Of a DNA stretch of 64,000 bases, positions 44,442 through 55,269 are shown piece after piece. Under the pieces are notes generated by a model. The model saw nothing but the letters and a program-made list of their open reading frames with translations. It ran no database searches and was not told the origin of the DNA. The position numbers and the translations under genes were made by a program. The stretch comes from Corydoras sp. C115. Taxonomy: Eukaryota; Chordata; Actinopteri; Siluriformes; Callichthyidae. Where the stretch lies: contig JAFMOC010000387.1 of NCBI GenBank assembly GCA_019802505.1, positions 324,501-388,500 on the forward strand, given 5' to 3'. Each line of letters starts with the position of its first letter. Positions within the stretch are counted from its first letter, which is position 1.

Positions 44442-44907
44442 TAACGCAATGTAACAACAAACGTTGCACAAACTGCTTCTATTTGCCAAAGTTACATAAC
44501 CGAATTTTGTTTATATAAAAATGTCATTTTTTCCCGTTACTTGACAATGGCACTGTGCTGATGGTTAGTTAAATTCTGTTTTAAAGTATTGGGATTAGTT
44601 TATTTAATATATTTAGTTCTCTTTCACATATTGAAAATTAGTGAATCGATCATAACATTGTATTTGGGATTGCCTATGTTGATTTACTACCATTGGTTTT
44701 TCTTTTAGTAAGGATAAGTGGTAAGGATAGCATATGTTGTGTTCAGTTCTGGAGCCCCTTTGTTTTAGTAGTTGCTGTTAAGAAGCTAGGAGGTACAAAG
44801 TCTACTAATCTATTGACCCTAAAATCGTGGGTACTTTTGGACTCTTCTGGGGTGGAAGGAAGTCTGATTTGGGAATGGTACTGGGTGGTGTGGTATTAAG
44901 TGTGTGT

Positions 44908-44944
<37 letters not shown>

Positions 44945-45012
44945 CTTTTCTTTTCCTTTTTCTTTTTGTTTTTGTCCTTTGCACTTATGGTCATATTTGC
45001 ATACCAGGTTAA
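44442..45012 (+). other. L1 inter-ORF region with T run
   Basis: About 46 nearly uninterrupted T at 44909-44955. No coding capacity seen. Confidence 0.7.
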
Positions 45013-48000
45013 ATGTCATCCATAAATGAAAATTGCACCGCTGGCCTCAATATAGCTTCATGGAATGTTAGAGGTTTGGGGCATCCAATTAAAAGGGGCA
45101 GAGTATTTTCACATTTAAAATCATTAAGAGCTGATATAATTTTTCTCCAAGAGACACACATTGGACCCATGCATCAGACTAGACTTAGAGCCAATTGGAT
45201 TTCACAGGTGCTGCAGGCTCCTTTTTCTGCTAAGGCTAGGGGTGTGGCAATAATTTTTAAAAAGAGTGTCCCATTTCATCTTGAAAAGATGATTGCTGAT
45301 CCACAGGGTCGATATATCATTGTCTCTGGGCAAATTAATTCCATGCCTCTTACATTGGTGAATGTCTATGGTCCAAATTTTGACAATCCAACTTTTTTTC
45401 GGAGGGTTTTTGACCTGATTCCACATTCCTCTGCTGAAAACATTATACTGGGGGGCGATTTTAATTGTTATTTAGATCCGTATCTTGATAGACTTTCTAG
45501 CAAGGTGCCGCCTACCTTAGCGTCTGTTCAAACTCTCAATAATCTAATTAAAGTTGGAAATATGGTGGACATTTGGAGACTACAGAATCCAACTACTAGG
45601 GATTATTTATATTACTCACATGTACACAAATCTTACACACGAATTGATTATTTTCTTGTGTCATCTGAGCTAGTTTCCAGGATCAACAGTGTTAAATATC
45701 ATAACATAATTATATCCGACCATAGCCCTGTTACACTCCATCTTAATAATATCCTCTCCAAACCAGCATACGCCTGGCGATTTAACCCAAGTTTATTAAC
45801 TGACGCTGCCTTTGTTGATTATCTGAATCTTAAGTTGGAGGAATTTGCAGTTTTTAATGATACTGGAGATGTTTCTGACTCCACTCTTTGGGAAACATTA
45901 AAAGTTGTTATTCGAGGTCATATTTTAACCTTTGAATCTAACAGAAAAAAAGAATTTTGTTGAAATTGAGAAAAGTCTAACAATATTAGAACAGAACTAC
46001 CGGTCTTCTCTCTCTGCAGTGGAATACAGCTTTTTTTTTTTTTTTTTTTACAGCTCAGATATGAATATAACTCTATTCTTAGTCAGAGAGTGGGTCAGCT
46101 TTTACTAAAGCTTAGACATCAGCAGTTTGAGCTTGGTGACAAGCCTGAAAAGCTATTAGCGAAACAGCTTAGGGGAATTCGTTCTAAACAAGCAATCCTT
46201 AAGATACAGTCAGAATCAGGAAAAATAATCACAAATCAACTTGGGATCAACAATCGGTTTAGAGAATTTTATTCAAAATTGTATTCCTCTAAATATTCAG
46301 CTACTAATTCTGACTTGGAGACTTTCTTTAATAAATTGGTCCTGCCAAGAATTTCTGAATCTGCTAGAAGAAATTTAGACTCTCCAGTTTCTCAAACTGA
46401 GGTTTTTGAAGCCATCCAAAGTTTGACTTGTGGAAAAGCGGCTGGACCTGATGGGTATGGCTGTGAATTTTATAAGTTTTTTTTCTCCTAAACTTGGTCC
46501 ACTTATATTGAGGATGTTTAATGACTCAATCAAAAGCAAAAAGCTGCCCGATTCCTTATACCAGGCGAATATTAGTCTTTTATTAAAAAAGGGAAAGGAT
46601 GAAACGGACCCGGCCTCATATAGACCCATCGCCCTGCTTAACACTGATCAGAAAATTCTGTCCAAGATACTGGCCTCCAGGTTAGCTAAGTATATAACAG
46701 AAGTTTTTCATCCCGACCAAACTGGATTTATTACAGGTAGGTTTTCATTTTGTAATGTACGTTTGCTTTTAAATGTCATATCTGCAGCGCATAAATATGA
46801 TTCTGATACTGCCATTGTTTCCCTTGACGCCCAGAAGGCCTTTGATCAGATCGAATGGCCCTATATGCTTTATGCCTTGGGTCAATTTGGGTTTGGGAAA
46901 ACTTTTATAGATTATATCAGGATGCTTTACCTACACCCATCGTCTTCTATATTGACTAACGGGGATTGCTCCAGTCCATTTTTACTCCAGCGTGGTGTTA
47001 GGCAGGGCGATCCTCTATCCCCCCTGCTATTTAATTTAGCTTTGGAGCCTCTTGCACTGGGAATTCGAAGTCATCCCAACATTCATGGGGTTAAAGTGGG
47101 AGAGCTGGAAAGTCTTGTGAATTTATATGCAGATGATTTATTACTATGTGTTTCAAATCCAGTTGTTTCTGTTCCTTGCCTTTTAGACTACATAGATTCA
47201 TTTGGTAGGCTATCTGGGTATACAATTAATTGGAATAAAAGTGAATTTATGCCGCTTACTAAAAATTTGGACTGTAATTTCCTTGCTGCCTTGCCTTTTA
47301 AAATAGTTAAAGATCACTTTACTTACCTTGGCCTTCAAATTTCTAGAAACTCCGAATTGTTGTTTAAATTGAACTTCCAGCCAGCACTTGTTAAGCTCAA
47401 AGCCAACATTGAAAAATGGAAACTACTTCCACTATCTATGGTTGGGAGAATAAATGCAATCAAAATGATCACATACTACCAAGATTTCTGTATCTCTTTC
47501 AAAACCTCCCTATTTATTTACACAATACATTTTTTAAGCAGCTTGATACTATTATTTTATCATTTGTTTGGGCGTATAAGACACCTCGCATTTCCAAAAA
47601 TCACTTGCAAAAAACAGCGTTGGATGGCGGATTTGGTTTGCCCCTTTTTAAACACTACTATTGGGCAGCAAATGCCAGGGCGCTTTCCTTTTGGCAATTG
47701 GGCTCGCCGGAAGGATTGGTTTCGGGTTCTACCCCATTGTGGGTTAAATTTGAGGCCGGATCAGTCCCAAAGTCTTCCCTACCAGTTTTATTGTTTTTCA
47801 AAGCGAATCATAGTAAGTCAATAATTGAAAATAATTTTATAATTAATAATTCACTTAGGATTTTAAATCAGATTAGATCATTCGCGAAAGCACCAAACAC
47901 TTCTATTCATACTCCAATCCTCCACAATCATCAATTTTTGCCCGCTCAGATGGATGGGACATTTTCTGCTTTGGAAAATTTAGGATTGAGAACCATTGAG

Positions 48001-48819
48001 GATCTATATATAAAAGGAAATTTTGTTTCATTTCAGCAATTTAAGGATAAGTTTAATGTTTCTTCTCTTCATTTTTTTCGATATTTACAACTCCGTCATT
48101 ATGTTAGAGAAAATGTTTCAAATTTTGAACTAAAACCAAATGACCACCCACTATTTAAGTTTTTCTGTGTGGATCCCTTGTCCAGAAAATTGGTCTCAAG
48201 ATTTATTTCAGTTTTATCTTTGACCCCTGACTCCACTCGATACAGAGAGGCCTGGGCCAGAGATATTGATAGTCAGATATCGGATGAAGTTTGGGAGGAA
48301 AGCCTCAAAAGGATTTCACGCTGTTCAACTAGCTCCCGATATAAATTAATTCAATTTAAGGTAATACATAGACTCCATTATTCAAAGGTAAAATTACATA
48401 AGATTTATGAGTCTGTATCTCCACTTTGTGAGAGATGTAAAATTGAGGATGGTTCTCTGGCACACACATTTTTATTTTGCCCTATTATTCAAGAATTTTG
48501 GTCAAACATATTTAATTGGCTCTCAAAAGCTCTTAAAATACAATTTAAATTCGACCCTGTTACAGTAATTTGTGGATATTCTACAGCAGTGGCCACGCTC
48601 CCATATTCCATTCAGCAAGTAGTAATGGCTGGTATGGTTGTGGCAAAAAAAATAATTCTTCTCTATTGGAAATTGCCCCATGCTCCTTCATTCAAACACT
48701 GGTTGTCCGAAATGCTCAATTTTGTGTCAATGGAGCTTTCATGTAGTCGCGGTCAGGGTGCACAAAACTCTACCAACCAAACCTGGAAACCTATATTGGA
48801 TTATGTCAAAGGACAATAA
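45013..48819 (+). pseudogene. L1 ORF2 (endonuclease and reverse transcriptase), frameshifted
   Basis: About 3.8 kb, normal for L1 ORF2. The endonuclease (45013-45960) has ASWNVRGLG, FLQETH, GGDFNC and SDHSPV. The reverse transcriptase (about 46100-47300) has GKAAGPDGYG, SYRPIALLNTDQKILSK, GVRQGDPLSPLLF and catalytic YADDLLL. The C-terminal cysteine motif is CERCKIEDGSLAHTFLFCP. Breaks: one extra base in an A run near 45950, an 18-base T run at 46031-46049, one extra T near 46480 and a frameshift near 47470. Catalytic motifs are otherwise kept, so decay is recent. Confidence 0.93.
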
Positions 48820-49083
48820 TGTGGATTTGTGTTTTTGTTTTGATTAACTATTTTTATTTGTTTAAGTTGTATTTGAAATCAGTGTACTCGTTTTTCTTAT
48901 AATTTATGGTATTATTATTATTTATTTATTTTTTTATTATTATTATTATTTTTTTTTCTTCCTTTGTTATTTTGTATGTATCTGGATGCAGGTTGGGGTT
49001 TGGGTTTTGAAATACTGTTCTTGTTCTTATGCTTGTTGAAAATATAAAATAAAATATCTAAAAAAAAAAAAGAGGATGTTCTC

Positions 49084-49302
49084 ACCAAGACAAAGGACTG
49101 CTTATGCACATACATAGGAAAAGGACAGCCCTCCTAAGGTTTATAAACCGAAGCTGGATCTTTGAGAGGCAGAGCTCTCTCATCAATCGTGGTTGCCCAC
49201 CATTGATGATTTTTCTGTACACTTGGTTGTCTATTCAGTAACTTGCATTAAAATCTGTTTGGACCAACCTGCATCTCTGAGGCCGTTTATTGAACATCTA
49301 AC
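49084..49302 (+). other. LTR-like host sequence split by L1 (right half)
   Basis: Continues 43310-43440. Contains TTTATAAACCGAAGC, then GCATTAAAATCTG and a U5-like T/C-rich end. Tentative. Confidence 0.25.
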
Positions 49303-49304
49303 AC

Positions 49305-49545
49305 CATCTGGATGGAGTTTCCATGTTCTCCCTGTGTCCGCGTGGGTTTCCTCCGGGTTCTCTGGTTTCCTCCCACAGTCCAAAAACATGGATCGAGTCA
49401 ATTGAGTTCTCCAAATTGCCCCTTATAGAGTGTGTGTGTGTGTGAGTGAGTGTGTGTCCAGCGATAGATTGTCCTGGGTGTATCTGCCCAGCGCCCGAAA
49501 CGTTCTCCCCTGGATGGGCATGGGGAACCCCACCGCGACCATGAA
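49305..49545 (+). repeat. SINE body at palindrome junction
   Basis: Starts at the GGATGGAGTTTCC part and stops in the CCACCGCGACC word. The tail is cut exactly where the right inverted arm begins. Confidence 0.88.
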
Positions 49546-49949
49546 TGACTATGATAGACCTCATACAGGAACACAAAAGGAGAACCGAGACAGAGACACA
49601 CAAAGACAAGATAAATAGAGTACTTAGATAAATAGAAACTAAGAAATACAAACAGACATGACAAGAGAGACTGTAAGAGAATGAGAAATGAAGAAAAAGA
49701 CAAAGAGAGTCTGACTGAAAGAAACATTACACTGAAATAAGAACAAGAATGAAATTACACACACGCCTGTAATAATCCCATGCAGCTCTTGGTTATTATT
49801 CATTTGAAGAACTAATAATTAAGTAGTTAGGATGAAAAACTTTGGGGAAATAGAACAACGTTGGTGAATTCCCCGCAGGATCTTCAATCTTGAGGTAAGT
49901 CCTGTATTTATAGAAACCGAGGTAAAGATAAAGATATCGCTATATAACA

Positions 49950-49958
49950 TCTTTTTTT

Positions 49959-49998
<40 letters not shown>

Positions 49999-50329
49999 CT
50001 TTTTTCTCTGTGTCCTGTCTGCCATTGTGAAACTCAGGATTGATGTCTGAGTGTCTAAATCAGGCCCAACAGTTTTGATTTTACAAGTGGAGCATACAGG
50101 TATTTCTCCATGATGCTCCACTTGGTATATATTTAAAATTTTATTGCAAATTTTTTTTTTTTGGGGATCATATCTGTACAGCAACCACGGAGATGGAAAA
50201 AGAAACAGAAAAGAAGAAGGAAAAAAGAAAAAAAAAGAGGTATACAAAAGTGGTGGGAGGAAAGAAGAAAAGACCAACAGAGAAAAGAAAAAAAAATAAA
50301 TAAATAAATAAAGAGAAAAGAAAATAAAT

Positions 50330-50414
<85 letters not shown>

Positions 50415-50968
50415 TATATATACATATACATACATATATACATACATATACATACATACATACACACACACACATACATACATACACATACACATATACG
50501 CGCCTACGCATAAGTACATATATACATACACATATACACACATACATATACACATACATACACACATACATAAATACACACACATCCATACCTACATTTA
50601 CCTTCATATACTAAAATTAATTACAATTTCCAGTATAAATATATTTATTTATTTATTTAAACTATTCTTTTAATTGATTTTATAAATTAACGAAAAGAAA
50701 GACAATTTTAAGAAACCAGGATCTAAACACCTGTTTGTGTGCAGTTGTGAGCATGCAAGTAGATGAAAGATTTCTTCCATAGGAATGCCAAATGGGAATT
50801 TGTAGTAGTGACCGTGGGGGACCCCCGGCCCCGACCCCAAGGCCCGAGGCAGACACCAGGAAGACCAGGGCCAAAGGCACCGCGGAGGTCCCAGGCGCCG
50901 CGCCCCCAGGGGCCCCAATGCAGGGACAACCGCACACCCCAACCCCCGAACGGACCCAAAGGGAGAGC
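49950..50968 (-). mobile_element. insertion into the right arm (retro-type, unclassified)
   Basis: Absent from the left arm. It begins with about 45 T (a poly-A tail on the minus strand), includes a (TA)n/(CATA)n block at 50335-50590, and ends in a GC-rich segment (50815-50965). ACATCTT occurs at both junctions, a probable short target duplication. No coding motif recognised. Confidence 0.6.
50335..50590. repeat. (TA)n then CATA/CA microsatellite
   Basis: About 34 TA units (50335-50402) and nearly 190 bases of CATA/CACA variants. Confidence 0.97.
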
Positions 50969-51009
50969 CGAGGGATATCACATCTTAATAAATCCACAAA
51001 ATAAAATAA

Positions 51010-51190
51010 CAAATACATTGCTCGCGCCCGTTTTCCGGCGCTCTTAAAGCGCATGCGCAGTAAAAGCATACCCGTTCTCCGGCGGATCCAAATCGCGCTT
51101 GTTTTCAGACGTCGTTAAAGCGCATGCGCTAACAAAGCCCGTTCGGGAGCACATGCGTTCTACGGTGATCCCAAATCCACCTGTTTTCTT
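51010..51190 (-). repeat. GCGCATGCGC-type repeat (right arm)
   Basis: Palindromes at 51049 and 51120; partner of 40280-40445. Confidence 0.8.
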
Positions 51191-51545
51191 CTCTCTTAGA
51201 GATTAATAATGCTCTCACATATTTAACTTCATTCTCAACCCTGATTGACCAAATGTTTTGATATATACAGTTATGAATAGAAAAGATCTCGCATTTTTTA
51301 AGGTTGAGTCTCAAACCAGAGGCCTTGGAAAACATTGAGATTACATTTAGGGCTTTTTTTACCATTAAAATATTTTTCAAAAACAAAGCTGTATCATCTG
51401 CAAACTGACTAATCTTGTATTTTCTATAAAATAAATTTACCCCATGCAACTCATTATTATTCATCTGAAGGGTTAATAATTGAGTAGTTAGGATGAAAAA
51501 CTTCATCTTCAAAATAAAATAACAATATAAAAATAAGGGGGACAT
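51189..51545 (-). pseudogene. LINE reverse-transcriptase fragment (right arm)
   Basis: The minus frame reads LLTLQMNNNELHG, QFADDTALFLKN and ASGLRLNLKKCEI. Inverted copy of 39826-40262 and better preserved. Confidence 0.88.
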
Positions 51546-51650
51546 GGTAGCTTAGTGGTTAGCACATTTGCCTCTCAGCACTGGGGATCCAGGTTTGAAT
51601 CCCTATTCGGGTGGAGTTTTCCTGTTCTCACCGTTCTTAAGTTGCACCTG
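51537..51650 (+). repeat. SINE head fragment
   Basis: GGGGACATGGTAGCTTAGTGG head and GGTTTGAATCCC box; inverted partner of the SINE at 39498-39799. Confidence 0.8.
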
Positions 51651-51719
51651 TTTCCTGCTCATTTTTACTTCATAACATCATAACATAATCATGGTAGAAC
51701 CTTAAGAAAGGCTGAGTCA

Positions 51720-52195
51720 CTATTCATTTATCTTTCTTCCAGCCCCACTGGTGGGGTAAAAAAGCCTGATGGCTCTTGAAACAAATGATTTCTTGGGTCT
51801 GTCTGTAGAGCAGCTCTGTGGCAGTTGTCTGCACTGAATTTGCTCCTTTGCTCTAAAATGATGTAATGTAGGGAGTGGCCATCATCATCCATGATGGAGC
51901 AGTTTGAGAGTTTAGAGCAGTTTGTCGAGTTTCCGCCTCTTTGCCACCTTAACTACTGTGTCTAGTTCCACACCCAGTGCTTTCCCCGCATGCCTGACTA
52001 GCTTCTCATCGCCTCTCATCTCTCTTTTTAATGCTTCCACCCCAGCACACCACAGCAGAGAAAAGACAGCTGGACACCACAGTCTGATAGAATGGTATTA
52101 TAGGTGCTGGGGGAATATAAAAACATGATCTGTGTCTGAGGCCAAAAGACAAATTAAAAGAGACATATGACTTTTATTGCAATTATAATTTGATT
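51720..52195 (-). repeat. segment shared with 22340-22660
   Basis: Left edge of copy C; same words as in copy A plus about 130 bases that A has lost (51855-51985). Confidence 0.6.
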
Positions 52196-52200
52196 TATAG

Positions 52201-52378
52201 GGGCGCGGTAGCTCAGTGGTTAGGGTGTTGGGCTATCAATTGAAGTTACCAATGTGGGACCTTGAGCAAGACCCTTAACCCTCATTGCTCCAGGGGTGTT
52301 GTAATTTAACCCTGTGCTCAACTTGTAAGTTGCTTTGGATAAAAGCGTCTGCTAAATGACCAAATGTAATGTAATGTA
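52201..52378 (+). repeat. second-type tRNA SINE, full length
   Basis: Head GGCGCGGTAGCTCAGTGG, middle 'CCTTGAGCAAGACCCTTAAC', 3' end 'GCTTTGGATAAAAGCGTCTG' then CTAAATG. A common fish SINE 3' end. Confidence 0.9.
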
Positions 52379-52559
52379 AATGTATAATGAAATACAAATA
52401 ACAAAGACTAACAGTAACTAAAGGTTGGAACTCTCTATGATAACAATCTATGAAAGTAGACCGAATATTATTTTTTACATTTTATCTTTAATTTTACTTA
52501 AATCAGTAAATTTAAATGAATCAGTTTATTTAATATCATGATGTTCCCTTTAAGGTTTG

Positions 52560-52795
52560 AATAGCCAACTTAATAATATGTATTGAAGAACGTCTTCCAA
52601 ACAGTAGGTGGCAGTATTGCACTAATCTAGAAACCTAACCGCCAAAAAACAGAAAGAGAACAAAAGGAACAATAACAGCAGCAGCATCTCGTGTTTTTAG
52701 AGCTCTGAGAGATTTAATAAAAAAGAAAAGTTGTGCACGTCATCATTATTATCATCAGATCAAATCCAGTTCATTACTGAAGGTGAGATTCTGTA
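52560..52795 (+). promoter_or_regulatory. promoter-like block and 5' exon, copy C
   Basis: 'ACAGTAGGTGGCAGTATTGC' at 52601, CTAACCGCCAAAAAACAG, CACGTCATCATTATTATC and GAAGGTGAGATTC, in the same order as in copies A, B and D. Confidence 0.45.
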
Positions 52796-53520
52796 TTAAA
52801 CTTATTAAACTATGTGTGGATTATCAGGAAGTAAATAAGACTCATGGATTTTAGATTTAAGACTGTGTTCTAGATGCTGTTATTGTTTATAATGCTAATA
52901 ACTTTAAAGATTAAAGCGAATGCACTGTAATCAGAAGTAATAAAGTATAAAATGACATGTTTAGGATTCTCTCTCATTACTCTGTCCATAAACAAACCAC
53001 AATGCAGAGAACTTTATTCAGCAAAACGACATTTCATTTCAAAACAACAGTAAAACTTTTCATTCACTTTGACTATTAACATGAACAAGGTCATAGAGGT
53101 GATGGATCCTATCCCTGCTCTCATTCAACAAAAGAAGGAGAAACAGCCTGCACCTGTTAGCAGTCTAGGTGAGCTCATTACCCACAATGCCACCATACCA
53201 CCACAAACTTCACAAAAGTAAATCATTACACAAAGTCTGATTCTATAAAATGTTACTTTATATTTAGTAATGAACTTAAAATAAAATTACAATATAAAAT
53301 GTATGAATTAAATAAATAAATGTAAAAAGGTTTTATATTAAAACAATATAAACACTTAATTTAACTGAGCAAATAGCCTTTCATTGGATAATTGCTGCAT
53401 TTATGATTATGTTTTAGCTGCAGCAACAGTTAGGACAGTGGGTGGGCGGGGGCATCATCTTTGAGGAAGGTGGTCAGAAAAAAAGCTGTAAATAAAGCTT
53501 GTGACCGGAAATCATGTAAA
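52796..53520. other. intron-like sequence, copy C
   Basis: Conserved with A and B. Holds the GGTGATGGATCCTATCCC segment at 53098-53170. Confidence 0.45.
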
Positions 53521-53525
53521 CATAC

Positions 53526-53822
53526 ATCCATCCATTATCTTCCGCTTTATCCTGTACTAGGGTCACGGGGGGGTTCCCCATGTCCATCCAGGGGAGAACG
53601 TTTCGAGCGCTGGGCAGATACACCCAGGACAGGGTGCCAATCTATTTCTGGACACACACTCAATCTCACAGACACACTCTATATGGGATCATTTGGAGAA
53701 TTCAATTGACCTTGATCCATGTTTTTGGACTGTGGGATGAAACGGGAGAACCTGGGGGAAACCAACGCGGGCACGGGGAGAACATGGAAACTCCACCCAG
53801 ATTGGGATCCGAACTGGAAATG
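53526..53822 (-). repeat. SINE in copy C (shared site with A)
   Basis: Minus strand; the head is lost after GATCCGAACTGG. Flanked by ATGTAAACAT on the left and TTATGTGAACAT on the right, the remains of the target duplication; copy B is empty here. Confidence 0.85.
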
Positions 53823-53894
53823 CCCTTATGTGAACATTTGTTGGAAAAACAACAGTAGACCTCAGTGATTTTTTATTTAATTTACTTGAAAGTA

Positions 53895-54620
53895 AGAACA
53901 TTTCATATGCACAGTGAGGCTGACCAGCAAATAAAAAGAAGAGAACGTCATTTGGTCTGATGAGTTCAGATTTACACTTTTTCAGAAAGATGGGTACACC
54001 GGGTTAAGAAGAGAGTTGATGAGATGATTCACCCGTCATGCTTAATGTCTAATGTACAAACCTGAGAGGAAAGTACTATGATTTGGGGTTGCTACACTTA
54101 GTCACTTCTGGGTTCAGCAACGTTACCTGCCCAAAAAATGAGGTCAGCTGATGACCTGAATATACAAAACCACCAGGTTATTCCAACAATGGATCTTTTT
54201 CTCCTGATGGCATGGATATATTTTAAAATGACAATGCCAAGATGCATCAGTCTCAAAAGTAAAAGCGTGGTTCAGGGAGCAGGAGACATTCATTCATTTA
54301 TTATCTTCCGCTTTATCCTATATTAGGCTCCACGAGGGGGGGTTCCCCATGCCCATCCAGGGGAGAATGTTTTGGGCGCTGGGCAGATACACCCAGGACA
54401 GGGCGCCAATCCATCACTGGGCATACACTCACTCAAACAGGCACACTCTATATGGGGCAATTTGGGGAACTCAATTGACTTGATCCATGTTTTTGGACTG
54501 TGGGAGGAAACCGGAGGAACCGGAGGAAACCCATGTGGAGAACATGGAAAGAGAGCAGGAGACATCATTTTCAAAAAAATGTTTGGAATGTGCTGGTGAA
54601 TATTTTGTGCAGTGTTTCAA
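53895..54620 (+). pseudogene. Tc1-like transposase remnant, copy C, split by SINE
   Basis: Same element as at 24425 and 42013 (TCATTTGGTCTGATGAGTTC, TGATTTGGGGTTGCTACAC, TGGTTCAGGGAGCAGGAGAC). Interrupted at 54290-54552. Confidence 0.82.
54290..54552 (-). repeat. 5'-truncated SINE with 13-bp target duplication
   Basis: GAGCAGGAGACAT at 54277-54289 and 54553-54565. The tRNA head is absent, so reverse transcription stopped early. Confidence 0.93.
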
Positions 54621-54746
54621 ATTTCCCATTATTAATACAAGATCTTTGTTGTGATTTACTGATCTAGAATTATGACTCCAAATTTTGAGTTAGAGTATAG
54701 ATGTTGTATTTACAGACATGAAACCTGTTTGTTTTCTGTTTTAAAG

Positions 54747-54976
54747 GACTATGGAAATAAAACTGGTGTGGCTATAAAAGGGATGCAAGATGACCTTTGA
54801 ATATGCTATGAATATACACTAAAAGATTTCCTCTGTAGATTATTAATGTGGTAGTATTGGTGGAGCCTACACAACCTTAGAGATGTGCCATGCAGCTTTG
54901 CCGTGCTTGTGGACAACCCATGTTGTGTGAATCTGGAGTATCCACACATTATAAAATCTTCCTTTGAATTTCTACA
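54747..54976 (+). pseudogene. upstream exon of gene C, broken
   Basis: The acceptor TTTTAAAG is kept. The frame DYGNKTGVAIKGMQDDL ends at TGA, and the donor has become GCGACT. Equivalent to 36316-36534 in D. Confidence 0.4.
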
Positions 54977-55269
54977 GCGACTGGTGATAGATATTAAACC
55001 AGATCAAGCCTCTGTATGAATACATGGATTAAAAAAATGATTTCCAGCCAGAACTTCTGGCTGCTTGGTAGTCATTAGCTATTAGTAATTTGAAAGCAAA
55101 CAACAGCATTGTTTTTACCTCAATTAAAAAAAAAATTCAAAAGACAAAACACTAAGTCTGTGGAAAATACTTTTTTACACTGTGAAGAAATAACATGTCA
55201 ACATCAGCATATTCATGAATTAAAAAAATGACATCTTTCTGCCTACAGGAATAAACTTAAAGAGTGAAC

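Larger units (their letters stand above)
43441..49069 (+). mobile_element. full-length L1-clade LINE, inactivated
   Basis: 5.6 kb flanked by a perfect 14-bp duplication (AAGAGGATGTTCTC, 43427-43440 and 49070-49083; its first two A merge with the tail). It has a 5' UTR, ORF1, an inter-ORF region of about 570 bp with a long T run, ORF2 and a 250-bp 3' UTR ending in poly-A. The duplication fixes both ends. Both ORFs carry lesions, so this copy cannot move. Confidence 0.95.
49546..51650 (-). repeat. right arm of large inverted repeat
   Basis: The reverse complement follows 39500-40890 in order: SINE, LINE fragment, GCGCATGCGC repeats and the 'AAGACAAGATAAATAGAGTA' distal part. It is interrupted by an insertion at about 49950-50968. 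Confidence 0.88.

Noticed and set aside
53085..53165. apparent conserved coding exon MNKVIEVMDPIPALIQQKKE in the zinc-finger units
   Set aside because: In copy D two codons are TAA, in B there is a 7-base deletion, and in A the ATG is lost. The sequence (GGATCCTATCCCAGCT, then CCTGTTACCAGTC) resembles a widespread fish SINE-type repeat. Likely non-coding.
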